64,000 nt of DNA from Oscillospiraceae bacterium (GTDB lineage Bacteria; Bacillota; Clostridia; Saccharofermentanales; Saccharofermentanaceae): positions 1 through 64,000 of the forward strand of contig CADAIP010000010.1 in the NCBI GenBank assembly GCA_902787975.1. Reading direction: 5' to 3'. Each line of letters opens with the position of its first letter. Position 1 is the first letter of the stretch. The notes beneath the pieces are model-generated. The model searched no databases, had not been told where the DNA came from, and worked only from the letters and a program-made list of their open reading frames with translations. Made by a program: the position numbers and the translations under genes. Shown here in pieces: positions 14,644 to 23,342 of the stretch.

Positions 14644-16983
14644 TTGCCCTCGAATGTTGATAAAAAACAAAGATCTACAAGACCCGTAGCACCCGAGAAC
14701 AGTGCTCTTGCCGACGAGCTTCGAAGCCAGCTCAAAGGCAAACCGACCAAATGCGGATTTAACAGAAGCCTCACTCACGAGATCGTCAGCTTCGTAGGCG
14801 ACATCCTCAAGATCGGTATTGTTGCCGTATTATGCCTCTTCTTCACTTTAGGCGGATTCGGCGCAGGCATGCTCTTAGGCTACGCTTCCACTACAAAGCC
14901 GCTCTCCATCGGCGACCTCACATCAGCAGAAGAATCACAGACTTCATTCGTATATGACAGCGAAAACAACGTCATCGCAAAACTCACGGGTTCCGAAAAC
15001 GTTGACCGTATTTACGTATCCTACAGCGAGATCAGAAACACTTACCTTGATGACGCGATCATAGCGATCGAGGATGAGCGTTTTCGCGAGCATTCCGGTA
15101 TCGACATCAAGCGTATCGGCAGCGCACTCATCTCAGCAATCGCAAACGGCGGTTCAGCTACACACGGCGGTTCCACTATCACACAGCAGACGGTCAAGCT
15201 CATAAGCGGCCAGGACGAGCACTCCACTTCACGTAAGGTCCAGGAGTGGTTCTCCGCAATGCAGCTCGAGCAGAACCTTTCAAAGGACGAGATCTTGGAG
15301 CTCTATATCAACCTCGCGCCGATGGGCAACAACTATGTCGGCGTCCAGGCTGCCGCAATGAACTATTTCGGAAAGAACGCATCAGAACTTACACTCCCTG
15401 AGTGCGCTCTCATCGCAGGACTCCCCAAGAGCCCTTCTTACTACAATCCTTTGAGAGAATCAGGCAGAAGAAATGCCCAGAGAAGAATGAGAACTATCCT
15501 CGGCAAGATGTACGAACTCGGCATGATCACCGAGGAAGAGTACGAGGAAGCCCTCAACACCGAGCTCGAATTCAAGCAGAGAAGCACGGACCGCACATCA
15601 ACGGTCAATTCATATTTCGTAGAGTACGCGATCTCCGAAGTAATCGGCGACATTGCCGTGCAGAGAGGCATTTCCCGAAGCCTGGCCGCATCACTCGTTT
15701 ACAACAGGGGTTACCATATCTACACGACGCTTGAGCCAAGGCCCCAGGAGGTCTTAGACGATGCATTCAAAGACCGGGATCTTTTCCAGGAAGATCCGGA
15801 CAGGATAGCCGACTACCCGGAAAAGCCAAACGCATCGATGGTCGTAATAAACAACGCGACGGGCGCGATAGCGGCGATGCAGGGCGGCTATGGCGAGAAA
15901 ACCATGAACCTGTCTTTGAACCGTGCGGTATCCACGCACCGTAACCCAGGTTCTTCGATCAAGCCGCTTCTCGATTACGGACCGGCATTTGAGCTCGGCC
16001 TCATCGCTCCCGGTACCGTAGTCTGGGATGAACCAAAGCATTTGGATCCTACAAGGCCTGACGTTGACTGGCCTGTTAACTACGGCCGTACATACAGCGG
16101 AGAGATCACGATCAGAACGGCTCTCACATATTCACTCAACACGATCGCTGCAGAGCTCTGGACTGAAGTCGGAGGCGATACTGCTCTCTGGTACCTGAAG
16201 CAGGTCGGTATCGACAGAACTGCCGAAGGCGCATTCCCTTCACAGTCCGTCGGCGGCTTTACAAAGGGTATGACAACTCTCGAGATGGCTGCCGCTTACC
16301 ACACATTCGCAACGGGCGGCACCTATGTCGAACCTTACGCATACACACAGGTTCTCGACTCCGAAGGCAACGTCATCGTTAAGTCCGACCCGATCAGCTA
16401 CCGCGTATATTCCGAAGAAACATGCTTCTTCATCGCAGATATCCTTAAGGCAGTCGTCAACAACAATACTCCTTCCGACTGGGGTTCCGGCCAGATCGAG
16501 AATGAAGACGGCGAAGTCATCGACACCTGCGGCAAGACAGGTACGACATCAGATAACATCGATAAGTGGTTCTGCGGCTTCACGCCGTACTACACCGCTG
16601 CCGTATGGTACGGCTACGATAACAGGCTGAGGCAGACCGAGATTCCGCAGTGCGACTGGGACAGCGCCATCAAGATCTGGGTATGGTGCATGCAGCACAT
16701 CCACCTTTATCTCCCGGGCGCCTCTTTCGAAAAGCCTGACTCCATCGTTACCGAATCCATATGCTCCTCAGGCTACTATCCGACGGATGCATGCCGTGCT
16801 GCAGAAGGAAACAAGGTTTACACGGATTACTTCGTCTCAGGCAGCTACCTCTGCCCGACGGACGATAAACCCTGTCCGGTACACGTAGCGGCAACTCCTA
16901 CTCCGACACCTACTCTCCCGCCTCCGGGACCGGGCCAGGATCCGAACCAGGGTCAGCAGCCAGGACAGCCGGGGCCGGTATAA
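14644..16983 (+). CDS. pbp1A: class A penicillin-binding protein (PBP1A type)
   Basis: A 779-residue bifunctional peptidoglycan synthase. It has a cytoplasmic head, one membrane segment (about residues 62-88, GIVAVLCLFFTLGGFGAG), and a GT51 glycosyltransferase domain (EDERFREHSGID, GGSTITQQTVKL, about 120-300). The transpeptidase domain has the SxxK serine near 436 in NPGSSIKPL, the SxN motif in YSLNTIA and the KTG motif in CGKTGTTSDN. It ends in a Pro/Gly-rich tail (PTPTPTLPPPGPGQDP). The start is probably TTG at 14644, 9 bases after AGAGGAG; the ATG at 14635 directly abuts the ribosome site. It is divergent from rlmD. Confidence 0.93.
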   Translation: MPSNVDKKQRSTRPVAPENSALADELRSQLKGKPTKCGFNRSLTHEIVSFVGDILKIGIVAVLCLFFTLGGFGAGMLLGYASTTKPLSIGDLTSAEESQTSFVYDSENNVIAKLTGSENVDRIYVSYSEIRNTYLDDAIIAIEDERFREHSGIDIKRIGSALISAIANGGSATHGGSTITQQTVKLISGQDEHSTSRKVQEWFSAMQLEQNLSKDEILELYINLAPMGNNYVGVQAAAMNYFGKNASELTLPECALIAGLPKSPSYYNPLRESGRRNAQRRMRTILGKMYELGMITEEEYEEALNTELEFKQRSTDRTSTVNSYFVEYAISEVIGDIAVQRGISRSLAASLVYNRGYHIYTTLEPRPQEVLDDAFKDRDLFQEDPDRIADYPEKPNASMVVINNATGAIAAMQGGYGEKTMNLSLNRAVSTHRNPGSSIKPLLDYGPAFELGLIAPGTVVWDEPKHLDPTRPDVDWPVNYGRTYSGEITIRTALTYSLNTIAAELWTEVGGDTALWYLKQVGIDRTAEGAFPSQSVGGFTKGMTTLEMAAAYHTFATGGTYVEPYAYTQVLDSEGNVIVKSDPISYRVYSEETCFFIADILKAVVNNNTPSDWGSGQIENEDGEVIDTCGKTGTTSDNIDKWFCGFTPYYTAAVWYGYDNRLRQTEIPQCDWDSAIKIWVWCMQHIHLYLPGASFEKPDSIVTESICSSGYYPTDACRAAEGNKVYTDYFVSGSYLCPTDDKPCPVHVAATPTPTPTLPPPGPGQDPNQGQQPGQPGPV

Positions 16984-17057
16984 ATCTTTCCTTGCAATTT
17001 ATTAAGCAAGAGTTTATTCTTGTTTGGTCTGATTATTAGAAGATAAGGAGAATTACT

Positions 17058-17876
17058 TTGAGCAAATACAGCGGATCACGTACACCGGTCAACTTTGCGA
17101 AAAGAATAGTCGTTAAAGTCGGTACTTCGACTCTCACATACGACAACGGCAAAATGAACCTCGGCAACATCGACAGGCTCTGTCGTTCCATCTCCGATCT
17201 TATGAACCGTGGCAAGGAAGTACTCCTTGTAAGCTCCGGCGCCATCGGTGTCGGCATCGGCTACCTTGACCTCAAGGAACGTCCGACCACAACACGTGAG
17301 AAGCAGGCCATCGCTTCCGTTGGCCAGTGCGAGCTCATGAATGCTTACGCAAGAAGCTTTTCCGAGTATTCATACCGCTGCGGCCAGATCCTCCTCACAA
17401 AGGACGGCATCACAGACAAACTCACAAGAGCTAACGTTACAAACACCATCGAGACTCTGCTCGAGATGCGTATAATCCCCGTCATCAACGAGAACGACTC
17501 CGTATCCACAACGGAGATCATGCACAACGGCACATTCGGCGACAACGACACGCTTTCCGCTGACGTTGCAGTCCTCGCAAATGCCGACCTGCTCGTTATC
17601 CTCTCAGACGTTGACGGTCTTTACGATTCCAACCCGCGCGAGAACCCTAACGCAGTACGTATTTCCTACGTTGATAAGGTAACTGAAGACATGCTCGACT
17701 TCACCGCAGGCAAGGGTTCCTGGCTCGGCACAGGCGGCATGGCCACAAAGATCACAGCCATGAGCAAGGTCACCGAGAACGGCATCATGGGCGTCATCGC
17801 TGACGGTTCATCAGTCCAGACACTCGAGAAGATCATCGATCAGGACGACGTCGGCACATTCTTCGCGGCACAGTAA
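17058..17876 (+). CDS. proB: glutamate 5-kinase, short form without PUA
   Basis: A 272-residue amino-acid kinase that phosphorylates glutamate as the first step of proline synthesis. Motifs are VVKVGTSTLTYDNG, VLLVSSGAIGVG, INENDSVSTTEI, FGDNDTLSA, ILSDVDGLYDSNP and GTGGMATKITA. The family in E. coli is 367 residues; the C-terminal PUA domain is absent here, as in several Firmicutes. It starts with TTG, 9 bases after AAGGAG. proA is not present in the window; a proC-like gene follows 100 bp downstream, separated by a terminator. Confidence 0.93.
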   Translation: MSKYSGSRTPVNFAKRIVVKVGTSTLTYDNGKMNLGNIDRLCRSISDLMNRGKEVLLVSSGAIGVGIGYLDLKERPTTTREKQAIASVGQCELMNAYARSFSEYSYRCGQILLTKDGITDKLTRANVTNTIETLLEMRIIPVINENDSVSTTEIMHNGTFGDNDTLSADVAVLANADLLVILSDVDGLYDSNPRENPNAVRISYVDKVTEDMLDFTAGKGSWLGTGGMATKITAMSKVTENGIMGVIADGSSVQTLEKIIDQDDVGTFFAAQ

Positions 17877-17909
17877 AAACCCTTGTAAATACGGCATTTA
17901 ACACTGTTA

Positions 17910-17936
17910 AACCCGCTTTTCCGGAGCGGGTTTTAT
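17910..17936 (+). terminator. intrinsic terminator after proB
   Basis: AACCCGCT (17910-17917) pairs with AGCGGGTT (17925-17932) around TTTCCGG, followed by TTATATTA. It separates proB from the proC-like gene. Confidence 0.8.
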
Positions 17937-17975
17937 ATTAGAATAACAACAGTTCCACAAAAGGAGGACGAAGTC

Positions 17976-18785
17976 ATGAAGATCGGGATAATAGGTTATG
18001 GCAGCATGGGCAAGATGCTTCTTTGGAAGTTCTCATCCAATGGAAAGATCGCCAAGGAAGACCTTTATATTGCGAACAGGACCCGCGAAAAGGTTTTAGA
18101 AGCAGAAGAAATTGCTGTCGTTTGCGACAATCGCACTCTCGCTTCAGAATGCGACATCGTCTTCGTCTGCGTCCGCCCCGTCGACATGAAAGCCGTTCTG
18201 TCTGATATTGCTGCTTCACTCAAGGCTGATGCCCTGCTCGTTACCCTCAACGGCAGCATCACTTTCGACATGATCAAGAAAGTCGTTGATGTTAAGACAG
18301 CAAAGGTAATCCCCAGCCTCACCGCCGAAATCGACCGCTCACAGACCATCGTCTGCTATAACGATAAAGTCAGCGATGACGATAAGGCGGTTCTCCGCAA
18401 GTTGTTATCTTCCATCGGTGAGGTTATCGAACTTCCCGAAAACGAAGTCGGCATGGGCTCCGAACTCGTCAGCTGCATGCCCGGATTCATCGCTTCTATT
18501 TTCGATGTCATCTGCAACTCCGCAGAAGGCCACACCGACATTCCCAAGGAACAGATCGTCAAAATGGTCCTCAACACTATGAGTGCCACCGGCGACCTGA
18601 TGCTCCAAAAAGACCTCTCTTTCAACGATGTCGTAACCCGCGTCGCAACCAAAGGCGGCATCACCGAAGAAGGCACCAAAGTCATCTACGACATGTTCCC
18701 TTCCGCCGCAGACGAGATGTTCAACAAGACTCTCGAGAAAAGAAGGCTGACTGCTGAAAAAGCCGCCGCTTCATTTGAAAAGTAA
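17976..18785 (+). CDS. proC: pyrroline-5-carboxylate reductase-like, ProC family
   Basis: A 269-residue NAD(P)-binding reductase of the ProC family, which reduces pyrroline-5-carboxylate to proline. The Rossmann motif is IGIIGYGSMGKMLL at the start; VFVCVRPVDMKAVL, VIPSLTAEI and the C-terminal segment TRVATKGGITEEGTKVI match the family's catalytic helix region (usual form VASPGGTT). The GGITEEG variant and MPGFIASIFDVI differ from standard ProC, so it may be a ComER-type or divergent member. Its position after proB supports proline synthesis. AAGGAGG precedes the ATG. Confidence 0.8.
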   Translation: MKIGIIGYGSMGKMLLWKFSSNGKIAKEDLYIANRTREKVLEAEEIAVVCDNRTLASECDIVFVCVRPVDMKAVLSDIAASLKADALLVTLNGSITFDMIKKVVDVKTAKVIPSLTAEIDRSQTIVCYNDKVSDDDKAVLRKLLSSIGEVIELPENEVGMGSELVSCMPGFIASIFDVICNSAEGHTDIPKEQIVKMVLNTMSATGDLMLQKDLSFNDVVTRVATKGGITEEGTKVIYDMFPSAADEMFNKTLEKRRLTAEKAAASFEK

Positions 18786-18788
18786 GCA

Positions 18789-19577
18789 CTATCTGAAATG
18801 CGTTTCAGTGATCCTGTCCAGCGTCCTGATATCCAGCGGCGTCATATCTGACTCGAACGTATAGAAAAGCCTGTCACCCAGCACGATGCCGGCCTCGCTA
18901 TAATCATTGGCCCTTTCGACCATATTCTCTTTATAGTCAGCATCATCCATCTTTCCACAATGCTCGTAATACAGGATCTTCCTGTCACTCATCCTCAAAA
19001 TAGTGAAGTCCGGGTGTATGATCTTGTTCCCTATCTTAAGCGGGCATTCATATCTGTAAGGTATGCCCCGCGCAAAAAGCCTGTCAGCGATCATGGCCTC
19101 CGACTTCGACCTGACGCACTCACCCTTGAGTGTATAGAACTTCGGCATGCCCTTTTTGAACGGCTTGCGCTTATAGGGCGTGTTCATCCACTTTTGCGCA
19201 AACGCATCATCGCAGATATTTATAGGAGTTGCGTACTTTTTCCGCCCTTCAGAGAGACTGTCGTAGACGTCTTCGGCTACCGTTTCCGGGTATAGCTCAA
19301 GCATTTTCAAGATCGCTTTCTGCTCTGTTTTCGCGTCCTTCAGGACTTTATTCAAATAGTTCTTCTGGATCAGCTGTTCGATGAGGGCAGCGTCTTTCCG
19401 GGTAAGATACCTGTCTTTCGATTTGCCTCCGTCAAGATAGTAATATGACCTATGCTGATGAACCCTGACATTTATTCTGCCATCAGGAAATGTCTGGTTC
19501 TTTTTCTCTATATCCTCAATGCTTTTCGTAAGCAGATCTAATCGCGCATTCAATTCTTTTCGAAAATCAATAGCCAT
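18789..19577 (-). CDS. PD-(D/E)XK nuclease-fold protein, unknown
   Basis: A 262-residue protein. The N-terminal half is helical and lysine-rich; residues about 80-120 contain ELYPETVAEDVYDSLSEGRK. The C-terminal half has the signature of a restriction-endonuclease-like fold: RSKSEAMIADRLFARGIPYR (Glu), HPDFTIL (Asp), and YYEHCGKMDD in place of the usual ExK strand, with a later Y and R. Such proteins occur as orphans in clostridia. It may act on nucleic acids, but no partner methylase or toxin is adjacent. Function is unknown; the fold assignment is moderate. Confidence 0.6.
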   Translation of the reverse strand: MAIDFRKELNARLDLLTKSIEDIEKKNQTFPDGRINVRVHQHRSYYYLDGGKSKDRYLTRKDAALIEQLIQKNYLNKVLKDAKTEQKAILKMLELYPETVAEDVYDSLSEGRKKYATPINICDDAFAQKWMNTPYKRKPFKKGMPKFYTLKGECVRSKSEAMIADRLFARGIPYRYECPLKIGNKIIHPDFTILRMSDRKILYYEHCGKMDDADYKENMVERANDYSEAGIVLGDRLFYTFESDMTPLDIRTLDRITETHFR

Positions 19578-19666
19578 AAAGGATTACCCCGCAGTTCATG
19601 TGATAACTGCAGTGTATAGTGGTAAACCACTCTTGCGGGTGTAAATTGTTGCGAATTGATAATAAG

Positions 19667-19782
19667 GTCTCGAAAATGAGACTTTTTGAGGAAAATTGAG
19701 ACTGGTCTCTGATTGTCATGGGTGTAATTTTCGATGATTTTCGTGGCGAAAATTACACAAAAACGCGATTTTGTGTAATTTT
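19667..19782. repeat. chain of overlapping inverted repeats in a 350-bp intergenic region
   Basis: GTCTC and GAGAC form a hairpin at 19668-19682 and a near-continuous palindrome at 19698-19709. Then GTGTAATTTTCG (19722-19733), CGAAAATTACAC (19747-19758) and a third arm TTTTGTGTAATTTT (19769-19782) follow; the middle arm can pair with either neighbour, giving two mutually exclusive hairpins. A further AAAATTACA lies at 19800-19808. There is no gene in 19578-19928; the rest contains only the potD terminator. Confidence 0.6.
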
Positions 19783-19861
19783 TGGCATTTTTTTAAAGGA
19801 AAATTACATGTCAGCGTCCATAGGGGGGCAATGGGCAGGGGGGCGAGGTCGGCCGCGCAAG

Positions 19862-19905
19862 AAAACAACAAAAAACAGGCCACCCCCATATGAGAGAGCG
19901 GCCTG
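19862..19905 (-). terminator. terminator of the polyamine operon
   Basis: On the minus strand CAGGCC and GGCCTG (19900-19905 and 19876-19881) enclose an 18-base loop and are followed by TTTTTTGTTGTTTT. It lies 24 bases past the potD stop. Confidence 0.7.
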
Positions 19906-19928
19906 CCTGATAAGGATTTACAAAACGC

Positions 19929-21038
19929 TTACGCGCTTGCTTTTACTGTGTTCCAAATCTCTGTGTATCTTTCTTCAAGAGCATCTGATGTGTAATAAAC
20001 TTCCAATGAGCTGAAGACTTCCTCGTCGGGATAGTAGTACTTGTTGCCGGAAACTTCAGGGTCAAGCATGTCCTTGGCAGCTGTGTTAGGTGTTGAATAG
20101 CCTACGTATTCGCAGTTCTCAAGGGCGATGTCGGGATCGTACATGAAGTTGATGAATTCCATGGCGCCATCGTAATTCTTGCAGTTTGTGGGAACGCACA
20201 TCATATCTACTGACCAGTTGGAGCCCTCAGGGAGAACGAACTGGAGGTCGATGTCGTTGTTTCCGAGTTCCTCAACTCTGTCGAGCATTACGATGTGGTC
20301 GCCGGACCATGCGATGGATGCTGCGAGCTCGCCTGCTGCCATCTTGTCCTTGAGGTTGTCTACACCATATGCAGGGTGAAGAGCGCTCTTCTGTGCAACG
20401 AGAAGATCGAGAGCCTTGTTAAGCTCATCATCATTCATGGAGTTGATGGAATAACCATAGTAGTTAAGTGCTGTACCGATGGACTCACGCATTGAATCGT
20501 ACATGCCGATCGAGAGGCCGCTGTCTGTGTTGAAGAGAACGTCCCAGATAACTGCAGGGTCTGTTGTGCCTTCGGGAAGTGTAACCTTGTTGGCATCGTA
20601 AACGAGACCTACCGTGCAGTAGAGATAAGGTACTGCGTAATCGAGGACCTGGCTTGATACTTCTGCGTTGTCTGTGTATGTTACATCACGGAACATGGGG
20701 TCCATGTACTTTGTAACGTTGGGAAGCTTGTTCCAGTCGAGGGGCTGGATCCAGTCTTCTTCGATGAGACGGCATACCATGTACTCGGAAGGGATGATTA
20801 CGTCGTAACCGTTTTCGAGGTTGGGGTACATTGTCTCGTTTGTCTCAAATGTTCTGTAAACTACATCGTACTGGGGATACTTTGCTTCGAACTTTGCGAT
20901 CGTATCTTCTGCGATGTACTCGCCCCAGTTGTAGATGACGAGCTGCTGTTTCTTGGAGCAGCCGCAGGACAGGATCATGGAGCCTGCCATAACGAATGCT
21001 GTGGAAGAAGCAATTACTTTCCTTACGTTCTTGTTCAT
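19929..21038 (-). CDS. potD: spermidine/putrescine-binding lipoprotein
   Basis: A 369-residue extracellular polyamine-binding protein of the PotD/PotF family, anchored as a lipoprotein (cleavage context MILSCGC). The mature start QQLVIYNWGEYIAEDTIAKF is diagnostic of the family, as are YDVIIPSEYMV and LDWNKLPN. The start at 21038 is chosen because AAGGAGTG lies 8 bases upstream; an in-frame ATG at 21062 precedes that site. It is the last gene of the regulator-potA-B-C-D operon, 83 bp after potC. Confidence 0.93.
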   Translation of the reverse strand: MNKNVRKVIASSTAFVMAGSMILSCGCSKKQQLVIYNWGEYIAEDTIAKFEAKYPQYDVVYRTFETNETMYPNLENGYDVIIPSEYMVCRLIEEDWIQPLDWNKLPNVTKYMDPMFRDVTYTDNAEVSSQVLDYAVPYLYCTVGLVYDANKVTLPEGTTDPAVIWDVLFNTDSGLSIGMYDSMRESIGTALNYYGYSINSMNDDELNKALDLLVAQKSALHPAYGVDNLKDKMAAGELAASIAWSGDHIVMLDRVEELGNNDIDLQFVLPEGSNWSVDMMCVPTNCKNYDGAMEFINFMYDPDIALENCEYVGYSTPNTAAKDMLDPEVSGNKYYYPDEEVFSSLEVYYTSDALEERYTEIWNTVKASA

Positions 21039-21120
21039 TTCTTTACACTCCTTTATGCTCATTAGCTTTGTTCATATTTTCGCGGGCCCATACCCTGCCC
21101 GGTGAAAAGGCTTGCGTTAT

Positions 21121-21912
21121 TTATTTTTTGGCTTTCTTAAACGACGACAGATTGGACAATACCATGAGGATCAGCACTGCGCCGAACATCAGTGTCGTCA
21201 GGGCGTTCATCTTCGGATTGACGCCGAGCTTTGCCATTGAGTAGATCATCATGGGCAATGTCTGGATCGAGCTGTCGACGTTGAAGTTACTGATGAGGTA
21301 ATCGTCGATAGAAAGCGTGAATGTAAGAAGAGCCGAAGAGAGGATTCCCGGCATGATCTCAGGGATTATAACCAGTCTTAAAGTCTGGAATCTTGTCGCG
21401 CCCAGATCCATTGCAGCTTCGGTAAGACTCTTGTCGAGCTGCTTGATCTTAGGGCTTATCGAGAGGATCGCAAAAGGCACGCAGAGTGCGATGTGCGACA
21501 TGATCAAAGTGAACTCACTCTTCTGGACGCCGAGGAACGAGAACAGGAGCATGAACGAGATACCTGTAACGAGGTCAGGCATAACGTTCGGAACGTATGT
21601 CATCGTCATGGCGAGGTTCTGAAGTTTCTTGTTGAGATATGCAAGTCCCAAAGAACTTACGACGCCGAAAGCCGTTGATGCGACAGAGGCGATCGCTGCT
21701 ACCTTGAGTGTCTCAATGAGTGATTCGAGAATGCCGCTTCCGTCGGAACCTTTGAAGAGGCTCCTGTAGTTATCGAGCGTGAAGCCGCCCCAGATGAAAG
21801 ACTTGGGCAATGAGTTAAATGAGTACACGATCAGGATAACTATCGGAAGATAGATGAAGATCAGGAGGAGGCCCAAATAGATGTCGGGTACGATCTTTTT
21901 AATAAATCTCAT
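21121..21912 (-). CDS. potC: polyamine ABC transporter permease
   Basis: A 263-residue inner-membrane permease with six predicted membrane segments and the EAA loop (EAAMDLGATRFQTLRLVIIPEIMPG). The start YLGLLLIFIYLPIVILIVYSFN is typical of PotC. It overlaps potB by 4 nt (ATGA), so translation is coupled. Together with PotB it forms the membrane channel of the polyamine importer. Confidence 0.93.
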   Translation of the reverse strand: MRFIKKIVPDIYLGLLLIFIYLPIVILIVYSFNSLPKSFIWGGFTLDNYRSLFKGSDGSGILESLIETLKVAAIASVASTAFGVVSSLGLAYLNKKLQNLAMTMTYVPNVMPDLVTGISFMLLFSFLGVQKSEFTLIMSHIALCVPFAILSISPKIKQLDKSLTEAAMDLGATRFQTLRLVIIPEIMPGILSSALLTFTLSIDDYLISNFNVDSSIQTLPMMIYSMAKLGVNPKMNALTTLMFGAVLILMVLSNLSSFKKAKK

Positions 21913-23342
21913 AATGCCATACCTCCTCCGGCCTCTTTATCCTGGCCGCGCAGGATTCCCATTGTTATGAGAACGAATATGAGGAGGAGCAGTGACAGAA
22001 CGTTGCCCGCCTGATTGTATGTCGTACTTTCATTTAAGATGAAGTTCTGGACGGTGTTGCCGATCGTCGTTTTCGAGCCCTCGTTAAGGATATCGGGGAT
22101 CATGTAGAACGTCAGCGAAGGCATGAATACCATCTGGATACCTGAGATGACGCCCGGCAATGACAGAGGGAATGTGACCTTGAAGAACGTCTGGGTCTTG
22201 GTCGCGCCGAGGTCGTACGCCGCCTCCGATAAGCTGTCGTCGAGCTTAACGAGCACGGAATAAAGAGGCAGGATCATGAACGGCAGGAAGTCATTTGTCA
22301 TGACGAGCTTCGTGATGATGTCTGCAAATACTTCGTTCTTAAGGAACATGATGGGCGCGTCGATAAGGCCGATCTGCTGGAAGACCGTGTTGAATACGCC
22401 GGTCTCACTGAAGAATGCACGCCACGCATAAGTCCTGAGCATCGTGTTCATCCACATCGGCAACACGAAAAGCATGAGAAGTCTGGAGCCGCTCTGTCTC
22501 TTGAGCTTGGATCTTCTCGCAAGGATATAGCTTGCCGGATAGCCCAGAAGGAGGCATCCGATCGTCGTCCAGACCGCATAATCGAGGCTTCTTAAGAAGA
22601 TCGAAAAGTATTCCTGCAAAGTAACGTCAATGCCATAAAATCTGGTCGTGACGGTCTTGTTCTGGAAAAGGACCTGAAAGCCTGCCGTTGTGAATTCATA
22701 TCCGCCGCCTGCTGCCTTCTTGAAGAAAGCTCTGAAGAGGATGAGGATCAAAGGCAGGATGGTAAATACAACGATCCATGCAATGTAAGGATATGCAAAG
22801 ATCTTGTAGTTCATCTTTAGATTCAATGCGCCGTAAAGGCATGCAGCCGCACCGATGAAGAGCACGATTACCAAGAGGTTGCCTGCAAAAGACTGTGCGA
22901 CATAAAGCCTCTGGGGTGTTAAGTCATTGCTGCTGATCATCTCTTCAGAGACCATCTTGGACAGCGTGATGACATGGCATGCAGCGCGTCCGATGAAGAG
23001 CACCAGAACGCTGAAATAACCGATCTTTCTCTTCTTGCTTGAGTTGTAGTAGAACGGATAGCTGAGAGAAAGCGTAAGCGCTGCAACTGCGAGCACGATC
23101 GTTATTACAAATGCCCATGCTGCAAAGCTCTGGAAATTAAGATCTACGGAGCCGCTCCTGATCCTGGTGAAGACCCTCGGATTTAAAAGGAGCGAGAAAA
23201 GTGAGTATGTACGGTAAGGCACATACTGCACGAATAATTCAAACATCGGGATGAAGATGCTTGCAAATGAGTAGAGGGCAGCGAAGATCATGACAAACGC
23301 ATGAACCGGCATAACCTTTAATCTGGCTTTGAGTTCAGTCAT
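21909..23342 (-). CDS. potB: polyamine ABC transporter permease, N-terminally extended
   Basis: A 477-residue permease. The C-terminal 280 residues are a normal PotB (YIAWIVVFTILPLILILFRA, EAAYDLGATKTQTFFKVTFP as EAA loop). The first about 190 residues are an extra region with four or five predicted membrane segments (FVMIFAALYSFASIFIPMF, IGYFSVLVLFIGRAACHVI and others), about 200 residues longer than E. coli PotB. The extension is in one uninterrupted frame, so it looks like a genuine fusion or elongation. It starts at the last base of potA (overlap 1 nt) and is followed by potC. Confidence 0.9.
   Translation of the reverse strand: MTELKARLKVMPVHAFVMIFAALYSFASIFIPMFELFVQYVPYRTYSLFSLLLNPRVFTRIRSGSVDLNFQSFAAWAFVITIVLAVAALTLSLSYPFYYNSSKKRKIGYFSVLVLFIGRAACHVITLSKMVSEEMISSNDLTPQRLYVAQSFAGNLLVIVLFIGAAACLYGALNLKMNYKIFAYPYIAWIVVFTILPLILILFRAFFKKAAGGGYEFTTAGFQVLFQNKTVTTRFYGIDVTLQEYFSIFLRSLDYAVWTTIGCLLLGYPASYILARRSKLKRQSGSRLLMLFVLPMWMNTMLRTYAWRAFFSETGVFNTVFQQIGLIDAPIMFLKNEVFADIITKLVMTNDFLPFMILPLYSVLVKLDDSLSEAAYDLGATKTQTFFKVTFPLSLPGVISGIQMVFMPSLTFYMIPDILNEGSKTTIGNTVQNFILNESTTYNQAGNVLSLLLLIFVLITMGILRGQDKEAGGGMAL

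Noticed and set aside
19718..20014. Plus-strand open frame of 98 codons
   Set aside because: It spans the inverted repeats, the potD terminator and the potD 3' end and has no ribosome site.
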